NCBI RefSeq assembly: GCF_002954355.1
Contig: NZ_MQVV01000016.1
Coordinates: 405,906-469,905 of the forward strand
DNA length: 64,000 nt
Source: Nonlabens tegetincola
GTDB lineage: Bacteria > Bacteroidota > Bacteroidia > Flavobacteriales > Flavobacteriaceae
Direction: 5' to 3'
The stretch's first letter is position 1. Every line of letters starts with the position of its first letter. A program made the translations under genes and the position numbers. The notes below the pieces were generated by a model. It saw only the letters and a list, made by a program, of their open reading frames with translations. It was not told the origin of the DNA and did no database searches. This document shows, piece after piece, positions 25,098 to 34,588 of the stretch.

Positions 25098-27971
25098 TTG
25101 AAAGTAAACTCTAAAAAAGCACCTTTGAAAACAAGATTTCTTGTATTTCTCACTTTACTATTGTCCATTTATGGCTGGTCGCAGCATCAAACTAACCTTG
25201 TGGTTAAGCTTGATGATGATGCTAGGGAATTGACCATTGAACAAGAAATAACTTTCGATAATACAAGTGATATCTCTTGGGATAAAGTGTATTTATTAGA
25301 TTGGGCTAATGCCTTCAGTAACTTACAGACTCCTTTAGCTATAAGACTAGCTGAGGATTTTAAAAATCGGTTTGAATTTTCATCTGATGAGGATAAAGGC
25401 TTTTCAGATATTTCTAGTCTAAATACTGAAAACTATTTTGTAAGCAGACCAAAATCTAATCCAGACGTTGTTATTTTAGAATTATTGGAGCCCATCACAC
25501 CACAAACTTCACGCAGTGTAAACATAACTTACAAGGTAAAAATTCCGCTTGATGATTTTACTGGCTATGGAAAGAGTAGCGATAACGAATATCTACTCAA
25601 ATATTGGTACCTGCATCCTGCGCCATTTGTAAATGGAGAATGGCAGTTTTATTCTCATAAAGATTTAAATGATTTTTATGGCGCACCTACCCAGATGAGC
25701 ATTTCAGTTCATGTTCCTTCTCGTCTCAAGGCTATATCTTCATTAAAAATGATTACCCAAGTTGAGCAGGAAAATCGTAACAGCTATCTATTTGAAGGTT
25801 TAACAAGCTCTAGTGCTAGGTTATACTTCCTAGAATCAACCGACGGTTTTAAACGTTATAGCACTAATCAAGTAGATTTAACCACTGATATTGATGATGA
25901 AAGTGTTCCCACTGAAATGAAAGTGGTTTTTATAGATAGAATAGCTAGTTTTTTAAATGATCATGTAGGTAAATCTCCAAATAGGGAACTCTTCATCTCA
26001 GATAAATTTTACAAAGAAAATCCTGTGTATGGCTTAAGCTCTTTACCTAGTTTTATTAACCCATTTCCAGCAGGTTTTACCTATGAAATAAAAATGCTCA
26101 AAGCACTTACTCGTAAATGGGTAGAACAAGGAATAAGTACTCACAATAGAGATGAATACTGGTTAAAACAAGGTATAATAATCCATACCATAATGAAATA
26201 CCAGGAACAATATTACCCAGATTTAAAAATTGGTGGTAAACTAAGTGATTTTTGGGGAATACGAGGATTCAATGTTTCACAACTAAGGTTTAATGACAGG
26301 TATGCCTTTTTATACTTGAATACAAAAAGACTTAATCTAGATCAAGCACCCAATACTCCTGCTGATAGTTTATTGAAATACAATCAACAACTCGCCATTC
26401 CTTTTAAAGCTGCAATCGGACTAGCATATCTTGACGACTATCTAGGTAATAATGCCGTTGAAAATTCGATTAAAAAGCTCTATAGTCAATCACCGTCAAA
26501 TTCACAAAATAGTCGGGATTTTCAAAAATATTTGAACGAACAAACAGATAAAGAAATTGATTGGTTTTTTAATTACTTTATAACTCGTCACGAAAGGCTA
26601 GATTGGAAAATAAGGAACATAGAGAAATACAAAGATTCAGTAATTGTAACGATTAAGAATAAGAGCGTTTATCCTATCCCTATTCCTATCTACGCACTCA
26701 AAAATGATAGTATTGTTTATAAAGAATGGATTAATGGATTTATAGGTGATACTTCTATTACGCTTTCGCGAAAAGCGATACAAAACAAGAAATTAGGTGC
26801 CGCCAATAGAATTGTACTTAACTATGAGGAAATAATTCCTGAATTTAACCCAAGAGATAACTATAAAACTCTAAAACCATTTCCTGCATTTAATAGGCCC
26901 TTGGAATTTAGGCTATTCAAGGACATTGAAGACCCTGAAAAATCTCAAGTTTTCTTGATGCCAGATATTACATTTAATATATACGATGGATTGGCTATAG
27001 GTTCTAGATTTTACAATGGTAATTTACTGTCAAAACCTTTTAGATATAGCATTAAACCTGCCTACGGGACAAACTCAGGCAAATTAGTGGGATCGATAGG
27101 ATTAAGCTATGAGCATCCATTTCAAGATAGAAACAACAGCCTTTTTTCTATGAGATACGGACTAAGTGCCAATCAATTTTCTTATGCTCCAGATTTACTT
27201 TATAGACGAGGAAGCGCGTGGTTAAGTTTTAATTACAGACCTAAAGACTTGCGTAGTAATAAAAGACAAAGCCTTAATTTTAGAAACGTATTTGTTCAAC
27301 GAGATCGCAATGATGAATCTCTTGAAGAAGATCCTGATTATAATGTTTTTGCATTGAGTTTCAATCAATCAGACCGTAACCTTAGAAGATCTTTTAGTTA
27401 TAGTTTTGGCACCGAGATTAGTGAACGTTTTTCAAAAGCAAGTTTCAGATTAGACTGGCGCAGACTCTATAAGGATAATAGACAGCTCAATTTTAGAGTA
27501 TTCATGGGAACTTTTCTATATAACGATACAAGATCCAATGATGATTTTTTCTCCTTTGCCCTAGATAGACCTACGGATTATCTTTTTGATTATAACTATT
27601 ATGGTAGATCTGAAGATGACGGTCTATTCTCGCAACAATTAATTCTTGCCGAAGGTGGATTCAAAGCTCAATTGGATCCAGCATTTGCAAACCAGTGGAT
27701 TACCACCCTAAATTCATCGTACAGTATATGGAAATACATATTTGTTTATGGTGATGTAGGAGCTGTTAAAAACAAGGGTACAAGCGCAAGATTTGTATAT
27801 GACACTGGGATTAGATTAAACCTATTGCAAGATTATTTTGAGTTGTATTTTCCTGTGTACAACAATAATGGATGGGAGATCGCGCAACCTAATTATGATG
27901 AGAAAATAAGGTTCATAGTAACGCTAGATGTTAACACTTTTATAGGGCTATTTACTCGTAGGTGGTACTAA
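25098..27971 (+). CDS. M1-peptidase-like protein with C-terminal outer-membrane barrel
   Basis: About 957 residues. After a signal peptide (ending GWSQ) comes an M1-aminopeptidase-like N-terminal beta domain. A helical region follows, with MLKALTRKWVEQG and YWLKQGIIIH where M1 enzymes carry HExxH and WLNEG; the zinc ligands are absent. The last third (about 620-957) has alternating aromatic beta strands and ends in FIGLFTRRWY, as outer-membrane barrels do. It probably lacks aminopeptidase activity. The start is TTG 25098 or TTG 25125; no ATG precedes the signal. A variant palindrome lies at 26761. Confidence 0.72.
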   Translation: MKVNSKKAPLKTRFLVFLTLLLSIYGWSQHQTNLVVKLDDDARELTIEQEITFDNTSDISWDKVYLLDWANAFSNLQTPLAIRLAEDFKNRFEFSSDEDKGFSDISSLNTENYFVSRPKSNPDVVILELLEPITPQTSRSVNITYKVKIPLDDFTGYGKSSDNEYLLKYWYLHPAPFVNGEWQFYSHKDLNDFYGAPTQMSISVHVPSRLKAISSLKMITQVEQENRNSYLFEGLTSSSARLYFLESTDGFKRYSTNQVDLTTDIDDESVPTEMKVVFIDRIASFLNDHVGKSPNRELFISDKFYKENPVYGLSSLPSFINPFPAGFTYEIKMLKALTRKWVEQGISTHNRDEYWLKQGIIIHTIMKYQEQYYPDLKIGGKLSDFWGIRGFNVSQLRFNDRYAFLYLNTKRLNLDQAPNTPADSLLKYNQQLAIPFKAAIGLAYLDDYLGNNAVENSIKKLYSQSPSNSQNSRDFQKYLNEQTDKEIDWFFNYFITRHERLDWKIRNIEKYKDSVIVTIKNKSVYPIPIPIYALKNDSIVYKEWINGFIGDTSITLSRKAIQNKKLGAANRIVLNYEEIIPEFNPRDNYKTLKPFPAFNRPLEFRLFKDIEDPEKSQVFLMPDITFNIYDGLAIGSRFYNGNLLSKPFRYSIKPAYGTNSGKLVGSIGLSYEHPFQDRNNSLFSMRYGLSANQFSYAPDLLYRRGSAWLSFNYRPKDLRSNKRQSLNFRNVFVQRDRNDESLEEDPDYNVFALSFNQSDRNLRRSFSYSFGTEISERFSKASFRLDWRRLYKDNRQLNFRVFMGTFLYNDTRSNDDFFSFALDRPTDYLFDYNYYGRSEDDGLFSQQLILAEGGFKAQLDPAFANQWITTLNSSYSIWKYIFVYGDVGAVKNKGTSARFVYDTGIRLNLLQDYFELYFPVYNNNGWEIAQPNYDEKIRFIVTLDVNTFIGLFTRRWY
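26761..26777. repeat. Variant palindrome, 17 bp with one extra A
   Basis: Reads CGCTTTCGCGAAAAGCG, one A longer than the 16-mer. The surrounding frame stays open (Thr-Leu-Ser-Arg-Lys-Ala). Confidence 0.85.
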
Positions 27972-27981
27972 TTTTACACTA

Positions 27982-28012
27982 TTGCAAACGGGCTTTAATC
28001 TCCGTATTTTTG
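27982..28012 (+). promoter_or_regulatory. Flavobacterial-type promoter of the E1 dehydrogenase gene
   Basis: TTG at 27982-27984, a 20-base spacer, then TATTTTTG at 28005-28012. Both boxes match the Bacteroidetes consensus (TTG / TAnnTTTG), 17 bases before ATG 28030. It is the best promoter match in the window. Confidence 0.62.
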
Positions 28013-28029
28013 CAGTAATATAAAATTCT

Positions 28030-30438
28030 ATGCAAGCAACTGAAAACCCTACTGTTTCTCTAAAAAAAGAAGACTTTAAAAACGAAGTCCTTAAAGATTA
28101 TAAAATTGCGGTAACTAGTCGCGAATGTAGTCTACTAGGTCGCCGCGAAGTACTTACAGGAAAAGCTAAATTTGGAATCTTCGGTGATGGAAAAGAGCTT
28201 CCTCAACTTGCTTGGGCTCGCGCTTTTGAAAATGGTGATTTTAGAAGCGGTTATTATCGAGATCAAACCTTCATGATGGCTATAGGTGAACTTACTATCG
28301 AGCAGTTTTTTGCTGGACTGTATGCAAACACCGACATCAAAGAGGAACCAATGAGCGCAGGAAGACAAATGGGTGGTCACTTTGCGACACACAGTCTTGA
28401 TGAGAAAGGAAATTGGAAAAGATTAATCGATCAAAAAAATAGTAGTAGCGATATTTCTCCTACTGCTGGACAAATGCCTAGATTATTAGGTCTTGCACAA
28501 GCTAGTAAAGTATATCGTCACAATGACCTTATTCCTGCAGATAATGGATTTTCAAATAAAGGTAATGAAGTTGCCTGGGGAACGATAGGTAATGCAAGTA
28601 CAAGTGAAGGCCATTTTTGGGAAACCTTTAATGCAGCCGGAGTCCTGCAAGTACCTATGGTAATCAGCGTGTGGGATGACGATTATGGAATCTCGGTTCA
28701 TGCACGTCATCAAACTACAAAAGAAAGTATAAGTAAGATTCAGGCAGGTTTTCAAAGAAATGAAGACGGCAAGGGTTATGAAATAATTGTAGTTAAAGGT
28801 TGGGATTATGTAGCTCTAGTTGAGGCTTATGAAAAAGCTAGTAAAATTGCTAGAGAAGAGCATGTACCGGTAATGATTCATGTGGATGAACTCACACAGC
28901 CACAAGGTCACAGTACTAGTGGCTCTCATGAGCGTTATAAGGATGAAGAAAGACTAGCTTGGGAAGCAGAATATGATTGTAACGCACAATTTAGAAAATG
29001 GCTGATTGAAAATGACTTTGCTACAGATGATGAGCTGTCGGCCTTAGAGAAAGACATTAAAAAAGAAGTACGTAACGGTAAAAAAGCAGCGTGGACTGCA
29101 TTCATCAATCCTATTCTTAAAGAAAGAGATGAAGCGGTACAACACCTAGAAAAAGTTGCGAACGTAAGTGATAATCAAGTTTTCATTCAACCTTTAATTT
29201 CTAAATTAAAAGAAACTAAAGAGCCTATTAGAAAAGAAGTTTTTGAAACTATAAAACAAACCTTACGATATACAATAGGAGAAAATCATGATGAAATTGA
29301 TCAACTTAAAGCATTTTTAAGTGATTATGAATCGACCATTCAACCTAAATACAGCGATTATCTTTTTAGTAAGTCTGATAAGGCTGTAGTCAACATACAA
29401 GCTGTAGATCCAGTCTATAATGAGGACAGCAATGAGGTAGATGCTAGAGTTATCATGAGAGATAATTTTGACGCATTATTTGCTGCCCATCCAGAGGTTA
29501 TGGTATTTGGTGAAGATGCTGGAGAAATAGGAGACGTTAATCAAGGTCTTGAAGGAATGCAAGAAAAATACGGTGAATTAAGAGTATCAGACACCGGAAT
29601 TAGAGAAGCTACTATTTTAGGACAAGGAATCGGTCTAGCAATGCGAGGATTACGACCTATTGCCGAAATCCAATACCTAGATTATTTACTTTACTGCTTA
29701 CAGATCATGAGTGATGATCTAGCTACTGTTCAATATAGAACTGCCGGTAAACAAAAAGCTCCAGTAATTATAAGAACTAGAGGTCATCGCCTAGAAGGAA
29801 TTTGGCACAGTGGTTCACCAATGGGTGGAATCATTAATCTAGTAAGAGGTATTCATGTTCTAGTACCTAGAAACATGACCAAGGCAGCTGGTTTCTATAA
29901 CACTCTTATGGCAAGCGATGAGCCTGCCCTTATCGTTGAATGTCTAAACGGATATCGTCTTAAAGAAAAATTACCTGTAAACTTAGGAGAGTTTAGAACT
30001 CCTGTAGGAGTTGTTGAAACCATAAAAACAGGTAGTGATATTACCGTTGTTTCTTATGGTTCAACCTTGCGTATTATTGAGGAAGCAGCTGTGGAACTTG
30101 AACGAGTAGGAATAGATATTGAAATTATAGATATTCAGTCCTTGTTACCTTTTGACCTTAATCACGATATAGTAAAAAGTGTACAAAACACCAATAGATT
30201 ATTAGTTATTGATGAAGATGTACCTGGTGGAGCTAGCGCTTTTATCCTTCAAAAAATTGTTGATGAGCAAAACGCTTGGAGATATCTAGATAGCAAACCA
30301 CAGTGTTTGAGCGCAAGAGCTCACAGACCAGCCTACTCTACAGATGGTGATTATTTCTCAAAACCTAGTAAAGATGATATCTTTGATAAAGTGTATGAAA
30401 TCATGCACGAGGCTATGCCAGCACGATATCCTAGATAA
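28030..30438 (+). CDS. 2-oxoacid dehydrogenase E1, fused alpha and beta subunits
   Basis: An 802-residue thiamine-diphosphate enzyme. The alpha half (about 1-330) has GYYRDQTF, GRQMGGHF and GNASTSEGHFWE. The beta half (about 470-802) has VFGEDAGEIGDVNQG, DTGIREATILGQGIGLAMRG, HRLEGIWHSGSP and DEDVPGGASAF. It decarboxylates a 2-oxoacid and passes the acyl group to the E2 lipoyl domain. Similarity points to the branched-chain (2-oxoisovalerate) type, which supplies iso-fatty-acid primers, but the substrate is inferred. No E2/E3 gene is adjacent. Confidence 0.92.
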   Translation: MQATENPTVSLKKEDFKNEVLKDYKIAVTSRECSLLGRREVLTGKAKFGIFGDGKELPQLAWARAFENGDFRSGYYRDQTFMMAIGELTIEQFFAGLYANTDIKEEPMSAGRQMGGHFATHSLDEKGNWKRLIDQKNSSSDISPTAGQMPRLLGLAQASKVYRHNDLIPADNGFSNKGNEVAWGTIGNASTSEGHFWETFNAAGVLQVPMVISVWDDDYGISVHARHQTTKESISKIQAGFQRNEDGKGYEIIVVKGWDYVALVEAYEKASKIAREEHVPVMIHVDELTQPQGHSTSGSHERYKDEERLAWEAEYDCNAQFRKWLIENDFATDDELSALEKDIKKEVRNGKKAAWTAFINPILKERDEAVQHLEKVANVSDNQVFIQPLISKLKETKEPIRKEVFETIKQTLRYTIGENHDEIDQLKAFLSDYESTIQPKYSDYLFSKSDKAVVNIQAVDPVYNEDSNEVDARVIMRDNFDALFAAHPEVMVFGEDAGEIGDVNQGLEGMQEKYGELRVSDTGIREATILGQGIGLAMRGLRPIAEIQYLDYLLYCLQIMSDDLATVQYRTAGKQKAPVIIRTRGHRLEGIWHSGSPMGGIINLVRGIHVLVPRNMTKAAGFYNTLMASDEPALIVECLNGYRLKEKLPVNLGEFRTPVGVVETIKTGSDITVVSYGSTLRIIEEAAVELERVGIDIEIIDIQSLLPFDLNHDIVKSVQNTNRLLVIDEDVPGGASAFILQKIVDEQNAWRYLDSKPQCLSARAHRPAYSTDGDYFSKPSKDDIFDKVYEIMHEAMPARYPR

Positions 30439-30441
30439 TAT

Positions 30442-31284
30442 ATGAGCAACAATACAACATCTTCCCTGTGGCGTCAAAAAGTCCATGAAATCATTTATGA
30501 GGCAGATACACCAGCAGGGAAGATTTTTGATGTAGTATTACTTATTCTCATCCTAATGAGCGTAATTCTGGTAGCGCTAGAAAGTGTTCCTGGAATAGGT
30601 GAAGAATACGCTAATCAATTTATTATTGCAGAATGGATTATAACCATTTTCTTTACTATTGAATACATACTACGGATCATATCCATCAATAAACCATCTA
30701 AGTATATCTTTAGCTTTTATGGAGTTATAGATTTACTCTCTACAATACCCTTATATCTTACCCTATTTATAACAGGCCTCAATGCTCTTATTGCAGTGAG
30801 AGCTTTAAGATTACTACGCGTATTTAGAATTTTAAAAGTAACAAGATACATTGGTGAAGCGGATAAATTATCCAAATCCATACGCGCAAGCGGACCAAAA
30901 ATTGCCGTATTTCTATTTGCTGTGCTAGTTGTTTCTATAATAATGGGAACCCTTATGTATCTTGTAGAAGGTGCAGACAGTGGTTTTGATAGCATCCCAA
31001 AAAGTATCTATTGGTGCATTGTCACACTTACCACAGTAGGATTTGGAGATATTGCTCCAGTAACACCGTTAGGGCAATTTATCGCTACAGTAATTATGAT
31101 AATGGGATATGGAATAATTGCTGTGCCTACAGGTATCGTAAGTGCAGAATATTCGAAAGAAGTAAAAAAAGACAATCCTAATTATCGACATGTAAATACT
31201 CAAGTCTGTCAAAATTGTTTAGCAAAAAAACATCAGGATGGTGCTCAATTTTGTCACAAATGCGGTTATGAGCTCCATGACTAA
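30442..31284 (+). CDS. Voltage-gated-type potassium channel with C-terminal zinc ribbon
   Basis: A 280-residue six-helix ion transporter. S4 carries regularly spaced arginines (AVRALRLLRVFRILKVTR), and the selectivity filter is TVGFGD (198-203). The cytosolic tail ends in a CxxC-x11-CxxC zinc ribbon (Cys256, 259, 271 and 274), an unusual addition. It probably forms a tetrameric K+ channel in the inner membrane. It starts 3 bases after the E1 gene and overlaps miaA by 8 bases. Confidence 0.92.
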   Translation: MSNNTTSSLWRQKVHEIIYEADTPAGKIFDVVLLILILMSVILVALESVPGIGEEYANQFIIAEWIITIFFTIEYILRIISINKPSKYIFSFYGVIDLLSTIPLYLTLFITGLNALIAVRALRLLRVFRILKVTRYIGEADKLSKSIRASGPKIAVFLFAVLVVSIIMGTLMYLVEGADSGFDSIPKSIYWCIVTLTTVGFGDIAPVTPLGQFIATVIMIMGYGIIAVPTGIVSAEYSKEVKKDNPNYRHVNTQVCQNCLAKKHQDGAQFCHKCGYELHD

Positions 31285-32197
31285 AAAAACACTTCTTACC
31301 ATAGTTGGACCTACAGCAATTGGAAAGACTGATTTAAGTATCGCTTTCGCGAAAGCGTATCAAACAGCTATCATTTCCTGCGATAGCAGGCAGTGTTACA
31401 AGGAAATGAATATAGGGACCGCTGCTCCTTCCCTAGAAGAACAAGCAGCTGCGACTCATTATTTTATTCAAGACCGTAGTATTCATAATCCCATGAGTGC
31501 AGGAGATTTTGAGAAGGAAGCGTTAACAATTTTAAATCACCTTTTTGAGAAAAACGATGTTGTCATAATGGTAGGTGGAAGCGCTTTATTTGAAAAGGCA
31601 GTTACACATGGTCTAGATGACTTTCCTGATGTTCCTGATTCAATACTTGATGAGCTAGAGCTTCAATTAAAAGAAAAAGGTATATCCAGTCTACAACAAG
31701 AGTTAATAAAAGTCGATCCAGAATACGCTAATCAAGTAGATATGCATAATTCTAGGAGATTACTTAGAGCTCTTTCTTTGTATAGAGCAAGTGGTAAAAC
31801 GATGCAGGAATTGAGATCTGGTAATGAACAAGAACGCAATTTTCAAACTATTAAAATCGGACTAGAAGCTCCTCGAGAAACGTTATATGATCGCATTAAT
31901 CAAAGAGTAGATTTAATGATCGATAATGGATTAATTGAAGAAGCTAAAAGCCTTTTACCTTTTAAAGAACTTACAGCTTTACAAACCGTAGGATACCAAG
32001 AACTGTTTCCTTATTTTGAAAATAAAATAGATCTTGACGAGGCTATTCGTTTAATTAAACGTAACTCTAGAAGATTTGCTAAACGCCAAATGACATGGTA
32101 CCGCAAGGATAACCAAGTTCACTGGTTTAATTATAGTACTCGCCATACTGAAATTGTACAGCGAGTACATAAACTACTTACAGATCGATTTGATTAA
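31277..32197 (+). CDS. miaA: tRNA dimethylallyltransferase
   Basis: Transfers an isopentenyl group to A37 of tRNAs reading UNN codons. About 306 residues from ATG 31277, with P-loop GPTAIGKT (11-18), SCDSRQCYKEMNIGTA, GGSALFEKAV, DMHNSRRLLRAL and KRNSRRFAKRQMTWYR. The start overlaps the channel stop by 8 bases; upstream in-frame ATGs at 31238 and 31268 lie inside the channel gene. A palindrome copy encodes IAFAKAY just after the P-loop. Its TAA shares TTAA with the convergent response regulator stop. Confidence 0.95.
   Translation: MTKKTLLTIVGPTAIGKTDLSIAFAKAYQTAIISCDSRQCYKEMNIGTAAPSLEEQAAATHYFIQDRSIHNPMSAGDFEKEALTILNHLFEKNDVVIMVGGSALFEKAVTHGLDDFPDVPDSILDELELQLKEKGISSLQQELIKVDPEYANQVDMHNSRRLLRALSLYRASGKTMQELRSGNEQERNFQTIKIGLEAPRETLYDRINQRVDLMIDNGLIEEAKSLLPFKELTALQTVGYQELFPYFENKIDLDEAIRLIKRNSRRFAKRQMTWYRKDNQVHWFNYSTRHTEIVQRVHKLLTDRFD
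31342..31357. repeat. 16-bp palindrome CGCTTTCGCGAAAGCG, copy 8
   Basis: Exact copy inside miaA, in the helix after the P-loop, read as Ala-Phe-Ala-Lys-Ala. Confidence 0.95.
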
Positions 32198-32909
32198 TAA
32201 TCTACTTGATCTTTTATAAGTAAACGGAATCCTTCTCCGTGTATATTTACAATCTCAACATTATCGTCCTTCTTAAGATACTTACGCAGTTTTGCAATAT
32301 AAACATCCATAGATCTTGAGGTGAAGTAATTATCATCTCTCCAGATTTTTGTTAGAGCTAATTCACGAGGCATAAGATCATTGATATGCAGCGCTAGTAA
32401 TCTCAGAAGATCGTTTTCTTTTGGTGATAACTTTATAGGTTCATCATCATTATAAGTAAGGAATCTAAGTTTAGAATTTAAATGGAAGTTACCTATTTGA
32501 AATTCGAATTCTTTACTATCAGCAATACTATCTTGTCCTTTACGCTGTAGTATAGCTTTAATTTTCATAAGTAAGACTTCACTATCAAAAGGTTTGTTCA
32601 GGTAGTCATCAGCACCTACTTTATAACCTCTCAATACATCTTCCTTCATGGCTTTTGCTGTTAAGAAAATGATAGGTACATCTTCATTTTTTTCACGTAT
32701 TTCTTTAGCTAGAGTATACCCATCTTTATAAGGCATCATCACGTCAAGAATACATAAATCGTAATTATCCTTTTTAAATTTTTCGAAACCTTCCATTCCG
32801 TTTTTCGCATGAACCACATCAAAGTCGTTCATAGCAAGATAATCTCTAAGAACAGTTCCAAAATTTGGATCATCCTCAACTAATAGTATTTTTTGTTTTC
32901 AGTTTCCAT
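32194..32909 (-). CDS. OmpR-family response regulator, frameshifted near its start
   Basis: A response regulator with a receiver and a winged-helix output domain (SPKENDLLRLL, then RSMDVYIAKLRKYL). As written, ATG 32909 reads METENKKYY and stops. One more A in the A6 run (plus-strand T6, 32889-32894) restores METENKKILLVEDDPN and a 238-residue protein with Glu12-Asp13-Asp14 and phospho-acceptor Asp56. The intact in-frame part begins only at ATG 32832 and would lack the first strand and acidic pocket. It lies 24 bases behind its kinase. The cause may be sequencing error, slippage or mutation. Confidence 0.88.
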
Positions 32910-32933
32910 AAGTAGTAATTATTTAGTTAATAT

Positions 32934-34511
32934 TTAGGTTAGTAAAGGCAGGTGAATACTAAATGTACTTCCTACACCTTTAGTGCTTTCTACGTAAATT
33001 TCTCCATGACAATCATCTAGTATGCGTTTTGCATAGGCCAGACCTAAACCATGTCCTTTTACGTTATGAATATCTCCGGTATGTTCTCGGTAAAATTTTT
33101 GGAAAATTTTTCTTTGAGCAGCCTTGGACATTCCTATACCGTTATCTCTAACTTTGATAACGACTTTATTTTTAATATTTTCTGTAAACACATCAATTAT
33201 TGGTGCTTCTTCAGAATATTTTATAGCGTTTTCTAAAATGTTGACAAACACATTGAGAGTATGACTTTGATTGACTAAAACCTCAGTCTTTAGGGCTCCA
33301 AAATAAGTATTTACAACTCCATTTTTTTCTTCTAAAATCAATTGTATATGAGATATTGCCTCTTCAACAAGTTCATTAACATCTTCTCTGTGTTTTTCTA
33401 AATTAAGATCACTTTTCTCCAATTTTGAAATTTGAAGAACATTCTCAACCTGACTGTGCATGCGTTTATTCTCTTCCCTAATCATACCCAGGTAATTCTT
33501 AATTTTTTCTGGATCGCTCGCTATTTTTGGGTGTTTAAGACTATCCAGAGCTAGGTTTATTGTAGCGATGGGAGTTTTAAACTCATGTGTCATGTTATTA
33601 ATGAAATCGGTTTTAATTTGAGAAATTTCTTTTTGTTTTTTGGACTGAGTATAAACATGAGCATAAGCCATACCTATTATAGACGTAAAAAGAAATACAA
33701 GCAAAGCCATCCAAATAATGGAGGACAAAAGATACTTTTGTCTACCTGGCAAATTAATGGATAACTCATAAGGTTCTACATCCTTTGAATTAGTGGTAAA
33801 TACGGGATAACTCCAGGTTGCATCCGTTAGAAAATCAAAATTTTCTGAACTTATACGAGTCGCTAGACCATCCTGGTATATAGCAAATTCAAAATCGGTG
33901 TCTATCTGTCTTTTTTTAAGTTCCTTCTTTAACAACTCTCTTACTTCATTAACAGAAGTTCTTTGAGTAAGTGGTAAGTAACTATTAAACTCAGACACCA
34001 TGTTACCAATTAAACGCTTTTCATATTCTTCCATTTTTGAAAGCTGTTCATACGAATTGCGCTGGCTAGCTTTTAAACCATCAATAGTTTTAGCTTGTTG
34101 AGAAACTTTAGATTGTTTATTAAATAATTTAGTAAAGGTTACACTATCTAGATCTATGTCTAATAGCTTTGGATTGAGTTTGTAATTTTCTGTGAGTAAA
34201 CTATTGGAGTAGGTTGTTATTTCCTCTAATTCTTCATTACGTTGAATTAAAATTAATTCACGCACTGTTCTAGAGTCTGGATTACCACCTAGACTATCCT
34301 TTAAACTTTGAAATAAATCGTAATAGCGTTCAACCTCCTTTTCTTCTAATTGAGATGCCGCTTCTGCTAATGTTTGCTTAATAGCAAATGAAAACTGTTG
34401 CTCTTTCTCATACAGCCCATTCACAATCCAATATATCTGTATAACTAGGATACCACCTAACGCGATACCCATTACTATCAGATTAAAGAAAACTCCCTTA
34501 ATATTATTCAC
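32934..34511 (-). CDS. Sensor histidine kinase
   Basis: A 525-residue kinase with transmembrane helices near 9-29 and 265-287 flanking a periplasmic sensor region of mostly helical character. The phospho-acceptor is His309 in MTHEFKTP. The ATPase motifs are ILENAIKYSE (N box), VRDNGIGM (G1) and GHGLGLAYAKRI (G2). It is the partner of the adjacent OmpR-family regulator. The layout resembles RprX-type kinases of Bacteroidetes, but the signal is unknown. Confidence 0.93.
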   Translation of the reverse strand: MNNIKGVFFNLIVMGIALGGILVIQIYWIVNGLYEKEQQFSFAIKQTLAEAASQLEEKEVERYYDLFQSLKDSLGGNPDSRTVRELILIQRNEELEEITTYSNSLLTENYKLNPKLLDIDLDSVTFTKLFNKQSKVSQQAKTIDGLKASQRNSYEQLSKMEEYEKRLIGNMVSEFNSYLPLTQRTSVNEVRELLKKELKKRQIDTDFEFAIYQDGLATRISSENFDFLTDATWSYPVFTTNSKDVEPYELSINLPGRQKYLLSSIIWMALLVFLFTSIIGMAYAHVYTQSKKQKEISQIKTDFINNMTHEFKTPIATINLALDSLKHPKIASDPEKIKNYLGMIREENKRMHSQVENVLQISKLEKSDLNLEKHREDVNELVEEAISHIQLILEEKNGVVNTYFGALKTEVLVNQSHTLNVFVNILENAIKYSEEAPIIDVFTENIKNKVVIKVRDNGIGMSKAAQRKIFQKFYREHTGDIHNVKGHGLGLAYAKRILDDCHGEIYVESTKGVGSTFSIHLPLLT

Positions 34512-34588
34512 GAAACAAAATTAATGAGTATTAATTCTGTTAAAAAGCTTTTAACCTAGTATTAACTTTAATTTTTATTGAGTATAAT

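Noticed and set aside
31238..31276. ATG 31238 as the miaA start
   Set aside because: It lies inside the channel gene; ATG 31277 gives the usual N-terminus just before the P-loop and a common 8-base overlap.
32833..32909. Response regulator taken as starting at ATG 32832 with a complete receiver
   Set aside because: The sequence KILLVEDDPNFG is encoded just upstream in the same frame but without a start codon; the gene needs the frameshift to be complete.
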